A DNA stretch of 6,935 nucleotides from Clostridiales bacterium (GCA_019416395.1 DXXH01000109.1:1-6935); one strand, 5' to 3'. Positions 1-6,493 are shown, counted from the stretch's first letter. Program-made: numbers and translations. Notes: generated by a model not told the origin, from the letters alone.

Positions 1-505
1 CCGCTTTTCCCGCCTCATAGCCGGAAAGATAGGCGTCCCCTTCCCCACGGGAATGGAACACCACCCACCGTTTCTGGGGATAGTTTCTCCGGAGCCTCAA
101 GATCTTGGGCCGGCTCTTTTCCGGGAATTCCCGGATAAAGGTCAAAAATTCTTGGTCTTCCTCTGTCTCCACCCAAGGGATATCCGGCCGGGGCTTTCCA
201 AACCGGGAACGCACCCCTTCCAAGCACACCTCCACAGGGTAATCCAGAAAAAACACCGTATCGCACAACGCCAAACGCTGCTCCATGGACCCCTGGTAAT
301 TCCCGTCCACGATCCAGGTTTCCCCTTCCAGGGCCTGTTCCAGCCGCTGGTGGAACACCTCTTTGGACACGTTGGTGCGGTCACTGTTCCAGTTGAGCTG
401 ATCCAAATAGACCAGGGGCAGCCCGGAAACACGGCTCAATGCCCGGGAAAAAGTGCTCTTCCCCCCTCCGGGGCTGCCGATCACCATAATTCGTTTTCCC
501 AGCAT
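1..505 (-). CDS. P-loop NTPase, adenylate kinase/FlaR-like (3' end cut by window edge)
   Basis: The minus-strand frame is open from the ATG at 505-503 to the left edge without a stop, so 168 codons are visible. The start is supported by a GAGGG ribosome binding site (515-511), 5 nt upstream, which overlaps the folK stop. Near the N-terminus it has a Walker A motif, GSPGGGKS (residues 10-17), preceded by a hydrophobic strand (RIMVI). Further on come LVYLDQLNW and TWIVDGNY, followed by DTVFFLDYP, a Walker B-like strand. This order matches the small kinase-like ATPases annotated as adenylate kinase-related or 'DNA topology modulation protein FlaR-related', usually about 170-180 residues, so little should be missing. 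The substrate is unknown; a nucleotide or small-molecule kinase role is inferred from the fold only. It is the last visible gene of the folate cluster, 8 bp after folK, so it is probably co-transcribed. A direct folate role is not shown. Confidence 0.85.
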   Translation of the reverse strand, partial: MLGKRIMVIGSPGGGKSTFSRALSRVSGLPLVYLDQLNWNSDRTNVSKEVFHQRLEQALEGETWIVDGNYQGSMEQRLALCDTVFFLDYPVEVCLEGVRSRFGKPRPDIPWVETEEDQEFLTFIREFPEKSRPKILRLRRNYPQKRWVVFHSRGEGDAYLSGYEAGKA

Positions 506-513
506 GGCCGCCC

Positions 514-990
514 TCACTTGTACAGGACCACGCCCGATTTGTCCACCGCTTCATAGGCGTCGTGGAAATCATATCCCAACGCCTGGTGCAGAGGGAACAA
601 ATCGGACAAGGGCACCATCACAAACGCCCGTTCCCGGATATGGGGGTGGGGCACAGTGAGGGTATCCGTCTCCGAGGTAAAGCCCTCACAAAGCAATACG
701 TCAATGTCCATGGTCCGGGCCCCATGGTATTCCACCCGCACCCGGCCCAAGCTGGTTTCGATCTCCTGGCACCGCTCCAAAAGCCGCTGCGGCTTCAGCT
801 TGGTCTCCAAAAGCACGCAGCAGTTCAAATAGTTGTCCTGGGGGCTGAGAACGTCAAAGGGCTCCGTTTCGTACAGATTGGAGAGCTTTAACAGCTGGGT
901 GCCTTCCAACCGCTCCAAAGCATCCAATGCCCGGGCCAGATTGTCTTCCCGGTCCCCCAGGTTGGTGCCCAATCCCAACACTACCTGCAT
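514..990 (-). CDS. folK: 2-amino-4-hydroxy-6-hydroxymethyldihydropteridine pyrophosphokinase (HPPK)
   Basis: FolK transfers pyrophosphate from ATP to 6-hydroxymethyl-7,8-dihydropterin, making the substrate of FolP. The 158-residue product shows the family signatures: GLGTNLGDRE near the N-terminus (residues 6-15), NLYETEPF (38-45), the Mg-binding ARTMDIDVLL (91-100, with Asp95 and Asp97), and VPHPHIRERAF (113-123). Length is normal for a stand-alone HPPK. An in-frame GTG at 999 would add three residues, but it overlaps the AAGGAG ribosome binding site (1004-999). That site lies 8 nt before the ATG at 990, so I chose 990. The gene overlaps the end of folB by 10 bp, which suggests translational coupling. 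FolB and FolK are fused in some other bacteria; here they are separate but overlapping. Confidence 0.95.
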   Translation of the reverse strand: MQVVLGLGTNLGDREDNLARALDALERLEGTQLLKLSNLYETEPFDVLSPQDNYLNCCVLLETKLKPQRLLERCQEIETSLGRVRVEYHGARTMDIDVLLCEGFTSETDTLTVPHPHIRERAFVMVPLSDLFPLHQALGYDFHDAYEAVDKSGVVLYK

Positions 991-1361
991 GATTCCCACT
1001 CCTTCCGGCGCTGGGTAATTTCCACCGCCACATAGTCAAATTTCTCCGGGATAGGGGCTTCCGGCTTTTTCAGCAGCAGAGTCATCTCTTCCACCTGGGG
1101 GTACCCTTCCAGCACAGCGTCGCACACCTGCTGGGCCGCCCGCTCGATCAGGTCAAAGCTCTCCCGGGTAAAAGCCTCCCGGACCGTCTGGCAAACTGCC
1201 GCGTAATTCACCGTCTCTTCCAACCGGTCGCTACGGCGCGCCTGGCTCAAGTCCCCTTTCAGGGTAATATCCAACACAAACGTCTGCCCGTCCCGCTTTT
1301 CTTCCGCCCCCACACCGTGATAGGCGAAAAGCTGCAATCCCTTTATGTAAATGGTATCCAT
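981..1361 (-). CDS. folB: Dihydroneopterin aldolase
   Basis: FolB cleaves 7,8-dihydroneopterin to 6-hydroxymethyl-7,8-dihydropterin and glycolaldehyde, one step before FolK. The 126-residue product has the usual length. It begins with DTIYIKGLQLFAYHGVGAEE, matching the family N-terminus (I-x-GL-x-x-x-x-HGV-x-x-x-E). Residues matching known catalytic or pterin-binding positions are Glu21, Tyr53 (in VNYAAV), Glu73 (in LIERAA) and Lys99 (in the LLLKKPEAPIP strand). The start at 1361 has an excellent AGGAGG site (1372-1367) with 5 nt spacing. The gap from the folP stop is 43 bp with no terminator. Its stop codon lies inside the start region of folK. These enzymes form tunnel-shaped cytoplasmic oligomers; the oligomer state here is family knowledge, not visible in the sequence. 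Confidence 0.95.
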   Translation of the reverse strand: MDTIYIKGLQLFAYHGVGAEEKRDGQTFVLDITLKGDLSQARRSDRLEETVNYAAVCQTVREAFTRESFDLIERAAQQVCDAVLEGYPQVEEMTLLLKKPEAPIPEKFDYVAVEITQRRKEWESCR

Positions 1362-1404
1362 CGCTTCCTCCTGTTCCCATGGCTCTTGACTCCGGCGGGC
1401 CCTT

Positions 1405-2220
1405 TCAGCATTTCGCCAAAGCGTCCGCCATGCGGGCTGCCTGGACAGCCTCTTTTACATCGTGCACTCGGAGCATGTCCGCCCCGTCCAGCACCGCCGC
1501 TGTATGGGCAGCGATGGTAGCGGGCAGGCGCTCCTCAAAGGGGGGATTGCCGCAGGGCGCCCCTGTCACCCGTTTTCGGGACGCTGCCATGAGCAACGCG
1601 CAGTTTTCCACCTTCACCTGCCCGGCGTGGGCAATCAGAGCCAGATTTTCCTCCATGGTTTTGCCAAATCCCACCCCAGGGTCAAAGCAAAGCCGCTCCC
1701 TGGAAATGCCCAGATTCTCCGCCGCTGAAAGCCTGTCCACAAAGAACCCTTTCACCCGGCGGAACACGTCCCCTTCTCCCCCGCCAGGGTGCATCACAAT
1801 GCACCCGCACTGGGACCCTGCCGCCACTTGCAGCATTTCTTCTCCAAACCCGGACACGTCATTCAAAAGGGAAGCTCCGGCTTCCAAAGCCCGCCGCGCC
1901 ACCCAGGGGTAGAAGGTGTCCACGGAAACCGGCAAACCGGTTTCTCTTACCACAGCGGGAAGGACTTCCCTGATTCGCTCCCATTCTTCCTGTGGGGAAA
2001 TGGCCTGGTATCCCGGCCGGGTGGACTGCCCCCCAATATCGATCACGTCAGCCCCTTCTCGGGCCATTTCCAACGCCCGCTCCACAGCCGCCTGGGGATC
2101 CAGGTATTTGCCCCCATCGGAAAAGGAATCGGGAGTGACGTTTAGAATCCCCATAATATAGGTGCGGTTCAAGGGGAACCGGTATTCTCCGGCGCAAAAC
2201 ACAGGGGTGGACTGCTCCAT
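1405..2220 (-). CDS. folP: Dihydropteroate synthase
   Basis: FolP condenses 6-hydroxymethyl-7,8-dihydropterin pyrophosphate with p-aminobenzoate to give dihydropteroate; it is the sulfonamide target. The 271-residue TIM-barrel protein carries MGILNVTPDSFSDGG (23-37), DIGGQSTRPG (61-70), VSVDT, LLNDVSGF, FDPGVGFGKT, an AASRKR loop and a C-terminal RVHDV. The usual GGESTRPG loop has Gln in place of Glu, which I believe also occurs in other clostridial copies. The open frame extends upstream to 2325, but the ATG at 2220 has an AAGGAG site (2233-2228) with 7 nt spacing and gives a normal N-terminus. The longer starts lack a good site and would add a non-conserved, polar extension. It follows tcdA after a 110-bp structured gap and leads into folB. 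Confidence 0.95.
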   Translation of the reverse strand: MEQSTPVFCAGEYRFPLNRTYIMGILNVTPDSFSDGGKYLDPQAAVERALEMAREGADVIDIGGQSTRPGYQAISPQEEWERIREVLPAVVRETGLPVSVDTFYPWVARRALEAGASLLNDVSGFGEEMLQVAAGSQCGCIVMHPGGGEGDVFRRVKGFFVDRLSAAENLGISRERLCFDPGVGFGKTMEENLALIAHAGQVKVENCALLMAASRKRVTGAPCGNPPFEERLPATIAAHTAAVLDGADMLRVHDVKEAVQAARMADALAKC

Positions 2221-2263
2221 AAGCTTTCTCCTTTCCATCTTTCCGCCTTCGCAGGATTTCCGG

Positions 2264-2326
2264 CCCAAGGACGGTTTTCCGCGGGACTGCCCCTTGGGAA
2301 CATTTGCCTGTCCATGGGCAGGCAAA
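2264..2326 (-). promoter_or_regulatory. Two consecutive hairpins in the tcdA-folP gap
   Basis: Five nt after the tcdA stop, an 8-bp perfect stem (2303-2310 with 2319-2326, arms TTTGCCTG/CAGGCAAA, 8-nt loop) can form in the transcript. A second stem (2264-2270 with 2292-2298, CCCAAGG/CCTTGGG) follows before folP. Neither is followed by a clear U-run on the minus strand, so strong intrinsic termination is unlikely. They may slow or protect the mRNA between the tcdA and folP segments. I found no recognisable promoter for folP here, and no match to the THF riboswitch pattern. Confidence 0.4.
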
Positions 2327-2330
2327 ACTC

Positions 2331-3053
2331 TTAGCCGTTTTTCAACAGGTCGTTCACGATCTCCCCCGCCAGGATCAGCCCCGCCACGCTGGGGACAAAG
2401 GCCATGCTGCCCGGGGTGGGACGGCCAGCGGTTCCCTTGGTATCCCCTTCCTGGGCCACGGCGGGGGAAAGTGCTTCCTCTGTGGAGTACACCGCTTTCA
2501 CCCCGGTGATCCCCCGCTTTTTCAGTTCCCGGCGCATCACTCTGGCCAAGGGACAGACGCTGGTCTTTTCCAACAGATCCACCCGGAATGCAGTGGGGTC
2601 CAGCTTATTTCCGGCCCCCATGGAGCTGATCACCGGCACTCCCGCTTCCCGGCACAGGCGCAGCAGCTCGATTTTAGACGTCACCGTGTCAATGGCGTCG
2701 GCCACGTAGCTGTACTGCGTAAAATCCACTTCCCCGGCATTCTCAGGGGTGAAAAACAGCTCCCGGGCTTCCACCCGGCAATCCGGATTGATCTCCAGCA
2801 CCCGTTCTTTGGCCACCTCCACTTTGGGACGGCCCACCGTGCTTTCCAGGGCGATGATCTGCCGGTTGATGTTGGTCAGGCTCACCCGGTCCCCGTCGAA
2901 CAGGTCCAGCGCACCCACGCCACTGCGGGCCAGGGCTTCCACCACGTAGCCCCCCACTCCACCGATGCCGAACACCGCCACTCTGGCACGTTGGAGCTTT
3001 TCCAGCCCCTCCGGGCCGATGAGCAATTCCTCTCTGGAAAAACGATGAAGCAT
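2331..3053 (-). CDS. tcdA: tRNA threonylcarbamoyladenosine dehydratase (ThiF/E1-like)
   Basis: This E1-like enzyme uses ATP to cyclise t6A37 to ct6A in tRNAs that read ANN codons. The 240-residue product opens with RFSREELLIGPEGLEKLQ, typical of the TcdA/YrvM subgroup. It then shows the nucleotide-binding loop GIGGVGG (29-35), the acidic DGDRVSLTNINRQ segment (53-65), RPKVE with Lys77, and ADAIDTVTSK. The middle has SSMGAGNKLDPT and SVCPLARVMRRELKKRG, again subgroup-typical. A MoeB/ThiF adenylyltransferase role is less likely because these TcdA-specific blocks are present. The start at 3053 is set by an AGGAGG site (3067-3062) 8 nt upstream. The frame stays open to 3176, and an ATG at 3125 overlaps the comF stop, but the longer versions lack a good site and family similarity. 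It is slightly shorter than the approximately 255-270-residue relatives. Confidence 0.93.
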   Translation of the reverse strand: MLHRFSREELLIGPEGLEKLQRARVAVFGIGGVGGYVVEALARSGVGALDLFDGDRVSLTNINRQIIALESTVGRPKVEVAKERVLEINPDCRVEARELFFTPENAGEVDFTQYSYVADAIDTVTSKIELLRLCREAGVPVISSMGAGNKLDPTAFRVDLLEKTSVCPLARVMRRELKKRGITGVKAVYSTEEALSPAVAQEGDTKGTAGRPTPGSMAFVPSVAGLILAGEIVNDLLKNG

Positions 3054-3077
3054 TTGGAGTTCCTCCTCACAGGCATA

Positions 3078-3123
3078 GCTGCCCCAACCAGTCCGGAACA
3101 GTCTTTTTCCAGACCGGGGCAGC
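3078..3123 (-). promoter_or_regulatory. Strong two-part hairpin before tcdA
   Basis: In the comF-tcdA gap the transcript can form an outer 8-bp stem, GCTGCCCC/GGGGCAGC (3116-3123 with 3078-3085). Stacked on it is an inner 9-bp stem (GGTCTGGAA with TTCCGGACT, two G-U pairs), closing a loop of about 8 nt, with a 4-nt bulge on one side. No U-run follows on the minus strand, so it is not a standard terminator. It ends about 11 nt before the tcdA ribosome binding site and could act in mRNA processing, stability or translation control. The structure was found by eye; no folding energy was calculated. Confidence 0.5.
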
Positions 3124-3124
3124 A

Positions 3125-3820
3125 TTAGTCTTCTATATGAATTACGTCCAGGCGCGGCCTGGAGCTGGCGGCGCATAAAGCGCTCACCGATTTCGCCCCC
3201 GCCTGATACAGCTCTTGCGCGCAGGCACGCAAGGTGGCGCCAGTGGTCACAATATCGTCCACCAGCAGGATCTCCTGCCCCTGGGCCACCCGGTTCCCAC
3301 GGTAAGCCTCCCGCACATTGTCCGCCCGTTGGGGCCGGGTAAGGGTGTGTTGTATCTCGATTTCCCGCACCTGGCTCAAAGCTTCCCGGAAAGGCAGGCC
3401 CAGCTCTTTGGCTACGGATTTTGCCAGCAAAGCGCTTTGATTATACCCTCTCTTGCGAAGCTTTTTCGAGGACATGGGCACACAGGTGACCAGGGTAAAT
3501 TTTCCCGGCAGGGAACGGGCGGCTTCCCCCATCAGCTGGCCCAAAGGCGTGGAGATCCCCCACTCTTCCCAGAATTTCAACCGGTGCAGCGTTTCCCGAA
3601 ATCCCTCTTCATAGGGCAAAGGCGCTGCAACCAGCAAGGCTCCGCCCGGCGCCTGGGGCATGGGGAATTCCCGCAGGAGCGTTTCCTCAGGCAGGGAGCT
3701 GGCGCAATCCTGGCAGAAAAGCCGTTCCGGCCGGACCGCTTTGCCGCAGCAAAGGCATCTGGCCGGAAAAAACAGGCATAAAACCCGCTCTTTGACAGAG
3801 AGGGAACGAATCACATTCAC
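3125..3820 (-). CDS. comF: ComF family protein (phosphoribosyltransferase-like)
   Basis: ComF proteins are cytoplasmic and support import or handling of single-stranded DNA in natural competence; many ComF-family members also occur in non-competent bacteria. The 231-residue product has an N-terminal zinc finger, C22-x2-C25 with C36-x2-C39. In the C-terminal half come VPMSSKKLRKRGYNQS (114-129), QHTLTRPQRADNVREAY (157-173) and the PRPP-binding loop ILLVDDIVTTGAT (184-196), all family hallmarks. The start is GTG at 3820, overlapping the galT stop by 4 bp (GTGA). No clear ribosome binding site precedes it, so translation is probably coupled to galT. The stop at 3125-3127 shares a base with a possible ATG (TAATG) not used here for tcdA. 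Its cellular substrate cannot be read from the sequence, and no other competence gene is in the window. Confidence 0.92.
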   Translation of the reverse strand: MNVIRSLSVKERVLCLFFPARCLCCGKAVRPERLFCQDCASSLPEETLLREFPMPQAPGGALLVAAPLPYEEGFRETLHRLKFWEEWGISTPLGQLMGEAARSLPGKFTLVTCVPMSSKKLRKRGYNQSALLAKSVAKELGLPFREALSQVREIEIQHTLTRPQRADNVREAYRGNRVAQGQEILLVDDIVTTGATLRACAQELYQAGAKSVSALCAASSRPRLDVIHIED

Positions 3821-5325
3821 AGGGAACGGCAGAACCGGCGGAAGGCTTCCTGGCCCTCTTCCGTATCCTTATACACACCGGCATTCCCCAGGATCTTCCC
3901 AAAGATAACGCCAATGCTTTCCTGAATCGCCCGCTGGGTATCCCCTTCCTCTGCTCCGGCGGCTTTCAGTTCCTCATACCAGGGACGGTGTTTTTCCATC
4001 TCAGGCCGGGACAGGATCTCTTCCGCTTGGGCAGGTTCCCGCAGCGCCTGCTCCAACAGCTTGGTTTCCGTAAGCAGCCGGGGGGGCAGAATCGCCAGGC
4101 CCATCACCTCAATCAAGCCGATATTTTCCTTCTTGATGTGGTGGTACTGGGCATGGGGGTGGAACAGGCCCAAGGGGTGTTCTTCCGTGGTGCGGTTATT
4201 CCGCAGCACCAGGTCCAGTTCGTATTCCTCTCCCCGCCTCCGGGCAATGGGCGTAATGGTGTTGTGCGGCGTATCCCCTGTATATGCCAGGATCTCCACA
4301 CTCTCGTCGGAATAGTCCCGCCAAGCCGCCAGGATCTTTTCCCCCAGCGCTGCCAAACGTTCCCGGTCCCCGCCCCGCAGGCGGATCACGGACATGGGCC
4401 AATGGACGATCCCTGCCTTCACGTCTTCAAACCCGGCGAATTCCACGGTTTCCCGCACCGGCGCTTTGGCCATGGGGAATTCATACCTTCCCCCCTGGAA
4501 ATGGTCGTGGGAAAGAATGGACCCACCCACAATGGGCAAATCCGCGTTGGACCCCACAAAATAATGGGGCAGCAGGGTGACAAACTCCAACAGCCGGTCC
4601 ATGGAAGCCCGGCTCACTTTCATGGGCCGGTGCTCCCCGCTGAGGACGATGCAGTGTTCATTGTAATACACATAGGGGGAATACTGTAAAAACCAGGGCT
4701 CGCCCCCCAGGGTCAGAGGGATCAGCCGGTGGTTTCCCCGGGCCGCCTGGTTGGCGCTGCCAAGATACCCTTCGTTCTCCCGGCAAAGAGCGCATTTGGG
4801 ATAGCCGGACTGGGGAGCGTTCTTGGCGGCGGCAATGGCCTTGGGGTCCTTCTCAGGTTTGGACAGGTTGATGGTGATCACCAGATCCCCATACTCTGTG
4901 GGAGCTGTCCAAAGCTTGTCCTTCTCCACCCGGTCCACCCGAATGTAATTGGACGCCCGGCTCAGGTCATAGTAATACTCCGTGGCGGCCTGCTTGTCCT
5001 GCTCGTAAAGCTGGTAAAACCGGTTCACCACTTCCGAGGGCCGGGGCATCAGGCAATTCATCAGCTCCGTGTCAAACTGATCTCGCCCGTCCCGGGTGTC
5101 CGGGTCAATCAACCCTTGCTCCGCGGCATATTGACACAAGGCTTCCAGGGGTTCCGCTGGGAAACGGAGCTTCTCCTCCACCGGCTGGGGCTCAAATTCC
5201 CGCAGGCCCAGCAAGGCCAGCATTCTGTTGGCGGCATAGGTTTGATCTTCCGGGGCAATTAACCCCTTGTCCAATCCATACTTTAAAAGACGGCTGATTT
5301 CTAAGCTGAGTTTTTCCTGTTCCAT
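3817..5325 (-). CDS. galT: UDP-glucose--hexose-1-phosphate uridylyltransferase (GalT family 2)
   Basis: GalT exchanges UMP between UDP-glucose and galactose-1-phosphate in the Leloir pathway. At 502 residues it fits the long Firmicutes GalT family 2, not the approximately 350-residue HIT-type family 1. Signatures include SRASNYIRVDRV (122-133), YPKCALCRENEGYLG (175-189; Cys178 and Cys181 may bind metal), YSPYVYYNEHCIVLSGEHRPM (215-235) and the active-site-like SHDHFQGGRYEFP (272-284). Later come TPHNTITPIARR and ATLLNN-like LVLRNNRTTEEHPLG. The start at 5325 follows AAAGGGTG at suitable spacing, about 36 nt after the predicted transcription start. It is the first gene of the minus-strand cluster and has its own promoter. 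galK and galE are not in the window, so galT appears separated from the rest of a gal operon. Confidence 0.96.
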   Translation of the reverse strand: MEQEKLSLEISRLLKYGLDKGLIAPEDQTYAANRMLALLGLREFEPQPVEEKLRFPAEPLEALCQYAAEQGLIDPDTRDGRDQFDTELMNCLMPRPSEVVNRFYQLYEQDKQAATEYYYDLSRASNYIRVDRVEKDKLWTAPTEYGDLVITINLSKPEKDPKAIAAAKNAPQSGYPKCALCRENEGYLGSANQAARGNHRLIPLTLGGEPWFLQYSPYVYYNEHCIVLSGEHRPMKVSRASMDRLLEFVTLLPHYFVGSNADLPIVGGSILSHDHFQGGRYEFPMAKAPVRETVEFAGFEDVKAGIVHWPMSVIRLRGGDRERLAALGEKILAAWRDYSDESVEILAYTGDTPHNTITPIARRRGEEYELDLVLRNNRTTEEHPLGLFHPHAQYHHIKKENIGLIEVMGLAILPPRLLTETKLLEQALREPAQAEEILSRPEMEKHRPWYEELKAAGAEEGDTQRAIQESIGVIFGKILGNAGVYKDTEEGQEAFRRFCRSL

Positions 5326-5367
5326 ACAGCTTCACCCTTTCTGAGTCGTTCAGGCTTCTAGGCCTTT

Positions 5368-5396
5368 ATTGTACTACAGAACGCAGGAAGAAACAA
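5368..5396 (-). promoter_or_regulatory. Sigma-A-like promoter for galT and downstream genes
   Basis: On the minus strand, TTGTTT (-35, 5396-5391) and TACAAT (-10, 5373-5368) are separated by 17 bp. The -10 matches the consensus at five of six positions; the -35 matches at TTG. Transcription would start near 5361, giving a leader of about 36 nt before the galT ATG. An imperfect AGGC/GCCT inverted repeat (5352-5365) overlaps the predicted start and may be incidental or a weak operator. Confidence 0.7.
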
Positions 5397-5399
5397 GCC

Positions 5400-5414
5400 G
5401 CGGAAACGTTCCGC
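5400..5414. promoter_or_regulatory. Inverted repeat upstream of the galT -35 box, candidate operator
   Basis: GCGGAA-ACG-TTCCGC is a perfect 6-bp-arm inverted repeat with a 3-nt centre. It lies 4 bp upstream of the predicted galT -35 box. The AAACGTT core resembles operators of LacI/GalR/CcpA-type regulators, but the outer bases do not fit the CcpA cre consensus well. It could also fold as a small RNA hairpin at the end of the lysozyme transcript. The regulator is unknown. Confidence 0.35.
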
Positions 5415-5442
5415 TACCGGGAAAATCCCACCGGGCAAACCA

Positions 5443-5469
5443 ATCCCCCGGAGAGACTCTCCGGGGGAT
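5443..5469 (-). terminator. Terminator-like hairpin after the GH25 lysozyme
   Basis: This is a perfect inverted repeat with 13-bp arms (ATCCCCCGGAGAG / CTCTCCGGGGGAT) around one central base, beginning 5 bp after the lysozyme stop. Read on the minus strand it is followed by TTGGTTTG, a weak U-tract. Its strength and position fit an intrinsic terminator that separates the lysozyme from the galT promoter. No gene on the plus strand would need it. Confidence 0.7.
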
Positions 5470-5474
5470 CGGTC

Positions 5475-6359
5475 TTAGCTTTTTACCTCTGTCTGGGAAG
5501 CTGTACCGCTCAGTTTGTCCATCAATTTGGCAATCACCGTCAATGCCCGGACATAGGTTTCACTGGCGTCAATTTTTGTGTTCACGCCTGAACCCCCGGT
5601 GCCTTGCAGTCCCAGCTCCTGATAGACCTGCTCCACCGCCGCCTGAGCCCAGGCCGGCAGAGAAGCGATGGTCTTATACTTTTCCTCATTCTCAGTGTAG
5701 ACCTTCTGGGCTTCCGCCCTGGCCAGCTTGACCACTTCCGCCTCCGTCATATCCTCTTCCTCCTTTCCTGCCGTCAACAAGGGGTAATCTTTATACGCCC
5801 AGTTGCCGTCAAAGGTTTTTCCGTTTAAAACCAGCTTGTCGGTAAACTGCCATATGCCATAGGGTTTGGTGTAATCCAGCTGGCTGCTCCACTGGGCCAC
5901 CCATTTGTCATAGGGATCCAGCCGGGGACTGTTCAGCCTTGTCTGCATCCAGGACAGGAACGAATACAGCCCGCAATAATACCCAGCCTGCTGTATGGCC
6001 TGGCAATAGGTCACCACGTTGTCAATCAAGGTTTCACCGCTGGGAAGGGTACTGTCCTCTACGTCGTACCAAACGCCGTACTGAGGAAGTTTCCCCTTGA
6101 GCAGCCGCAGGGTATGGGCCGCTTCGCTTTGGGCCATGGCAGGATTTTTGGCGTAGGAGTACAGATACGTGCCCCAAGGGATCCCAGCTGCCTCGCATTT
6201 GCGCACATTGTTCTCAAACTGGGGGTCATCCTGATTGGCGTAATCGCTTCCATACCCGCACCGGATTATGACAAAATCGATCTGTCCCTTTAAGGCAGCC
6301 AAATTCACATCGCCATTGAATTCGGAAATATCAATGCCTTTTTTGGGAAGCTGCGCCAT
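5475..6359 (-). CDS. GH25 lysozyme (endolysin-like N-acetylmuramidase)
   Basis: GH25 enzymes hydrolyse the beta-1,4 bond between N-acetylmuramic acid and N-acetylglucosamine in peptidoglycan. The catalytic barrel covers about residues 5-195. It shows GIDISEFNG (8-16, Asp10), FVIIRCGYG, WGTYLYSYA (62-70), the catalytic strand YDVED (98-102; Asp99, Glu101), YYCGLYS and WVAQWSS (153-159), and an FDGNW segment (183-187) with Asp184. The tail (about 203-294) is an acidic linker/helix and a segment with WAQAAVEQVYQELGLQGTG and a later R-A-L-T-V-I helix; it loosely resembles S-layer-homology-like repeats at the ends of phage lysins. The start at 6359 follows a GGGGGGTG site; an upstream ATG at 6449 adds 30 polar, unconserved residues. 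No signal peptide or membrane segment is seen with either start. No holin or phage structural gene is nearby. Confidence 0.9.
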   Translation of the reverse strand: MAQLPKKGIDISEFNGDVNLAALKGQIDFVIIRCGYGSDYANQDDPQFENNVRKCEAAGIPWGTYLYSYAKNPAMAQSEAAHTLRLLKGKLPQYGVWYDVEDSTLPSGETLIDNVVTYCQAIQQAGYYCGLYSFLSWMQTRLNSPRLDPYDKWVAQWSSQLDYTKPYGIWQFTDKLVLNGKTFDGNWAYKDYPLLTAGKEEEDMTEAEVVKLARAEAQKVYTENEEKYKTIASLPAWAQAAVEQVYQELGLQGTGGSGVNTKIDASETYVRALTVIAKLMDKLSGTASQTEVKS

Positions 6360-6493
6360 GCTTTCACCCCCCTTCCGGGAAAATTCTTCCCGAACCATCT
6401 TATGCGCCTCTATGGACAATGTTTCCCATGTCCCTTTTTTCCTGAGCAAAAATCAAGAGAACAAACCCCACGGCGCCTAGTTTATCCCCTGGA

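Noticed and set aside
1379..1912. Plus-strand open frame of 177 codons opposite folP
   Set aside because: It is a shadow of the conserved folP frame with low-complexity Ser/Pro/Arg-rich translation.
2221..2325. THF riboswitch or long folP start in the folP leader
   Set aside because: I could not match the conserved THF-riboswitch blocks. The N-terminal extension from 2325 is encoded by the hairpin region and is unconserved in character.
2304..3128. Long plus-strand open frame (274 codons) opposite tcdA
   Set aside because: The opposite strand encodes a full, motif-rich TcdA with a good ribosome binding site. The plus frame shows no recognisable domain, is rich in His, Gln and Pro, and is a GC-driven shadow.
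3054..3176. Longer tcdA starts at 3176 or 3125
   Set aside because: The added residues are not TcdA-like, would cross the comF stop or the hairpin, and lack a good ribosome binding site; 3053 has AGGAGG at 8 nt.
3988..4689. Plus-strand open frame of 233 codons opposite galT
   Set aside because: It lies wholly inside the well-supported galT and has no family motifs; it is an antisense shadow.
6376..6392. Small CGGGAA/TTCCCG hairpin just upstream of the lysozyme ribosome binding site
   Set aside because: A 6-bp stem with 5-nt loop is short enough to arise by chance in this composition; noted as a possible translation modulator only.
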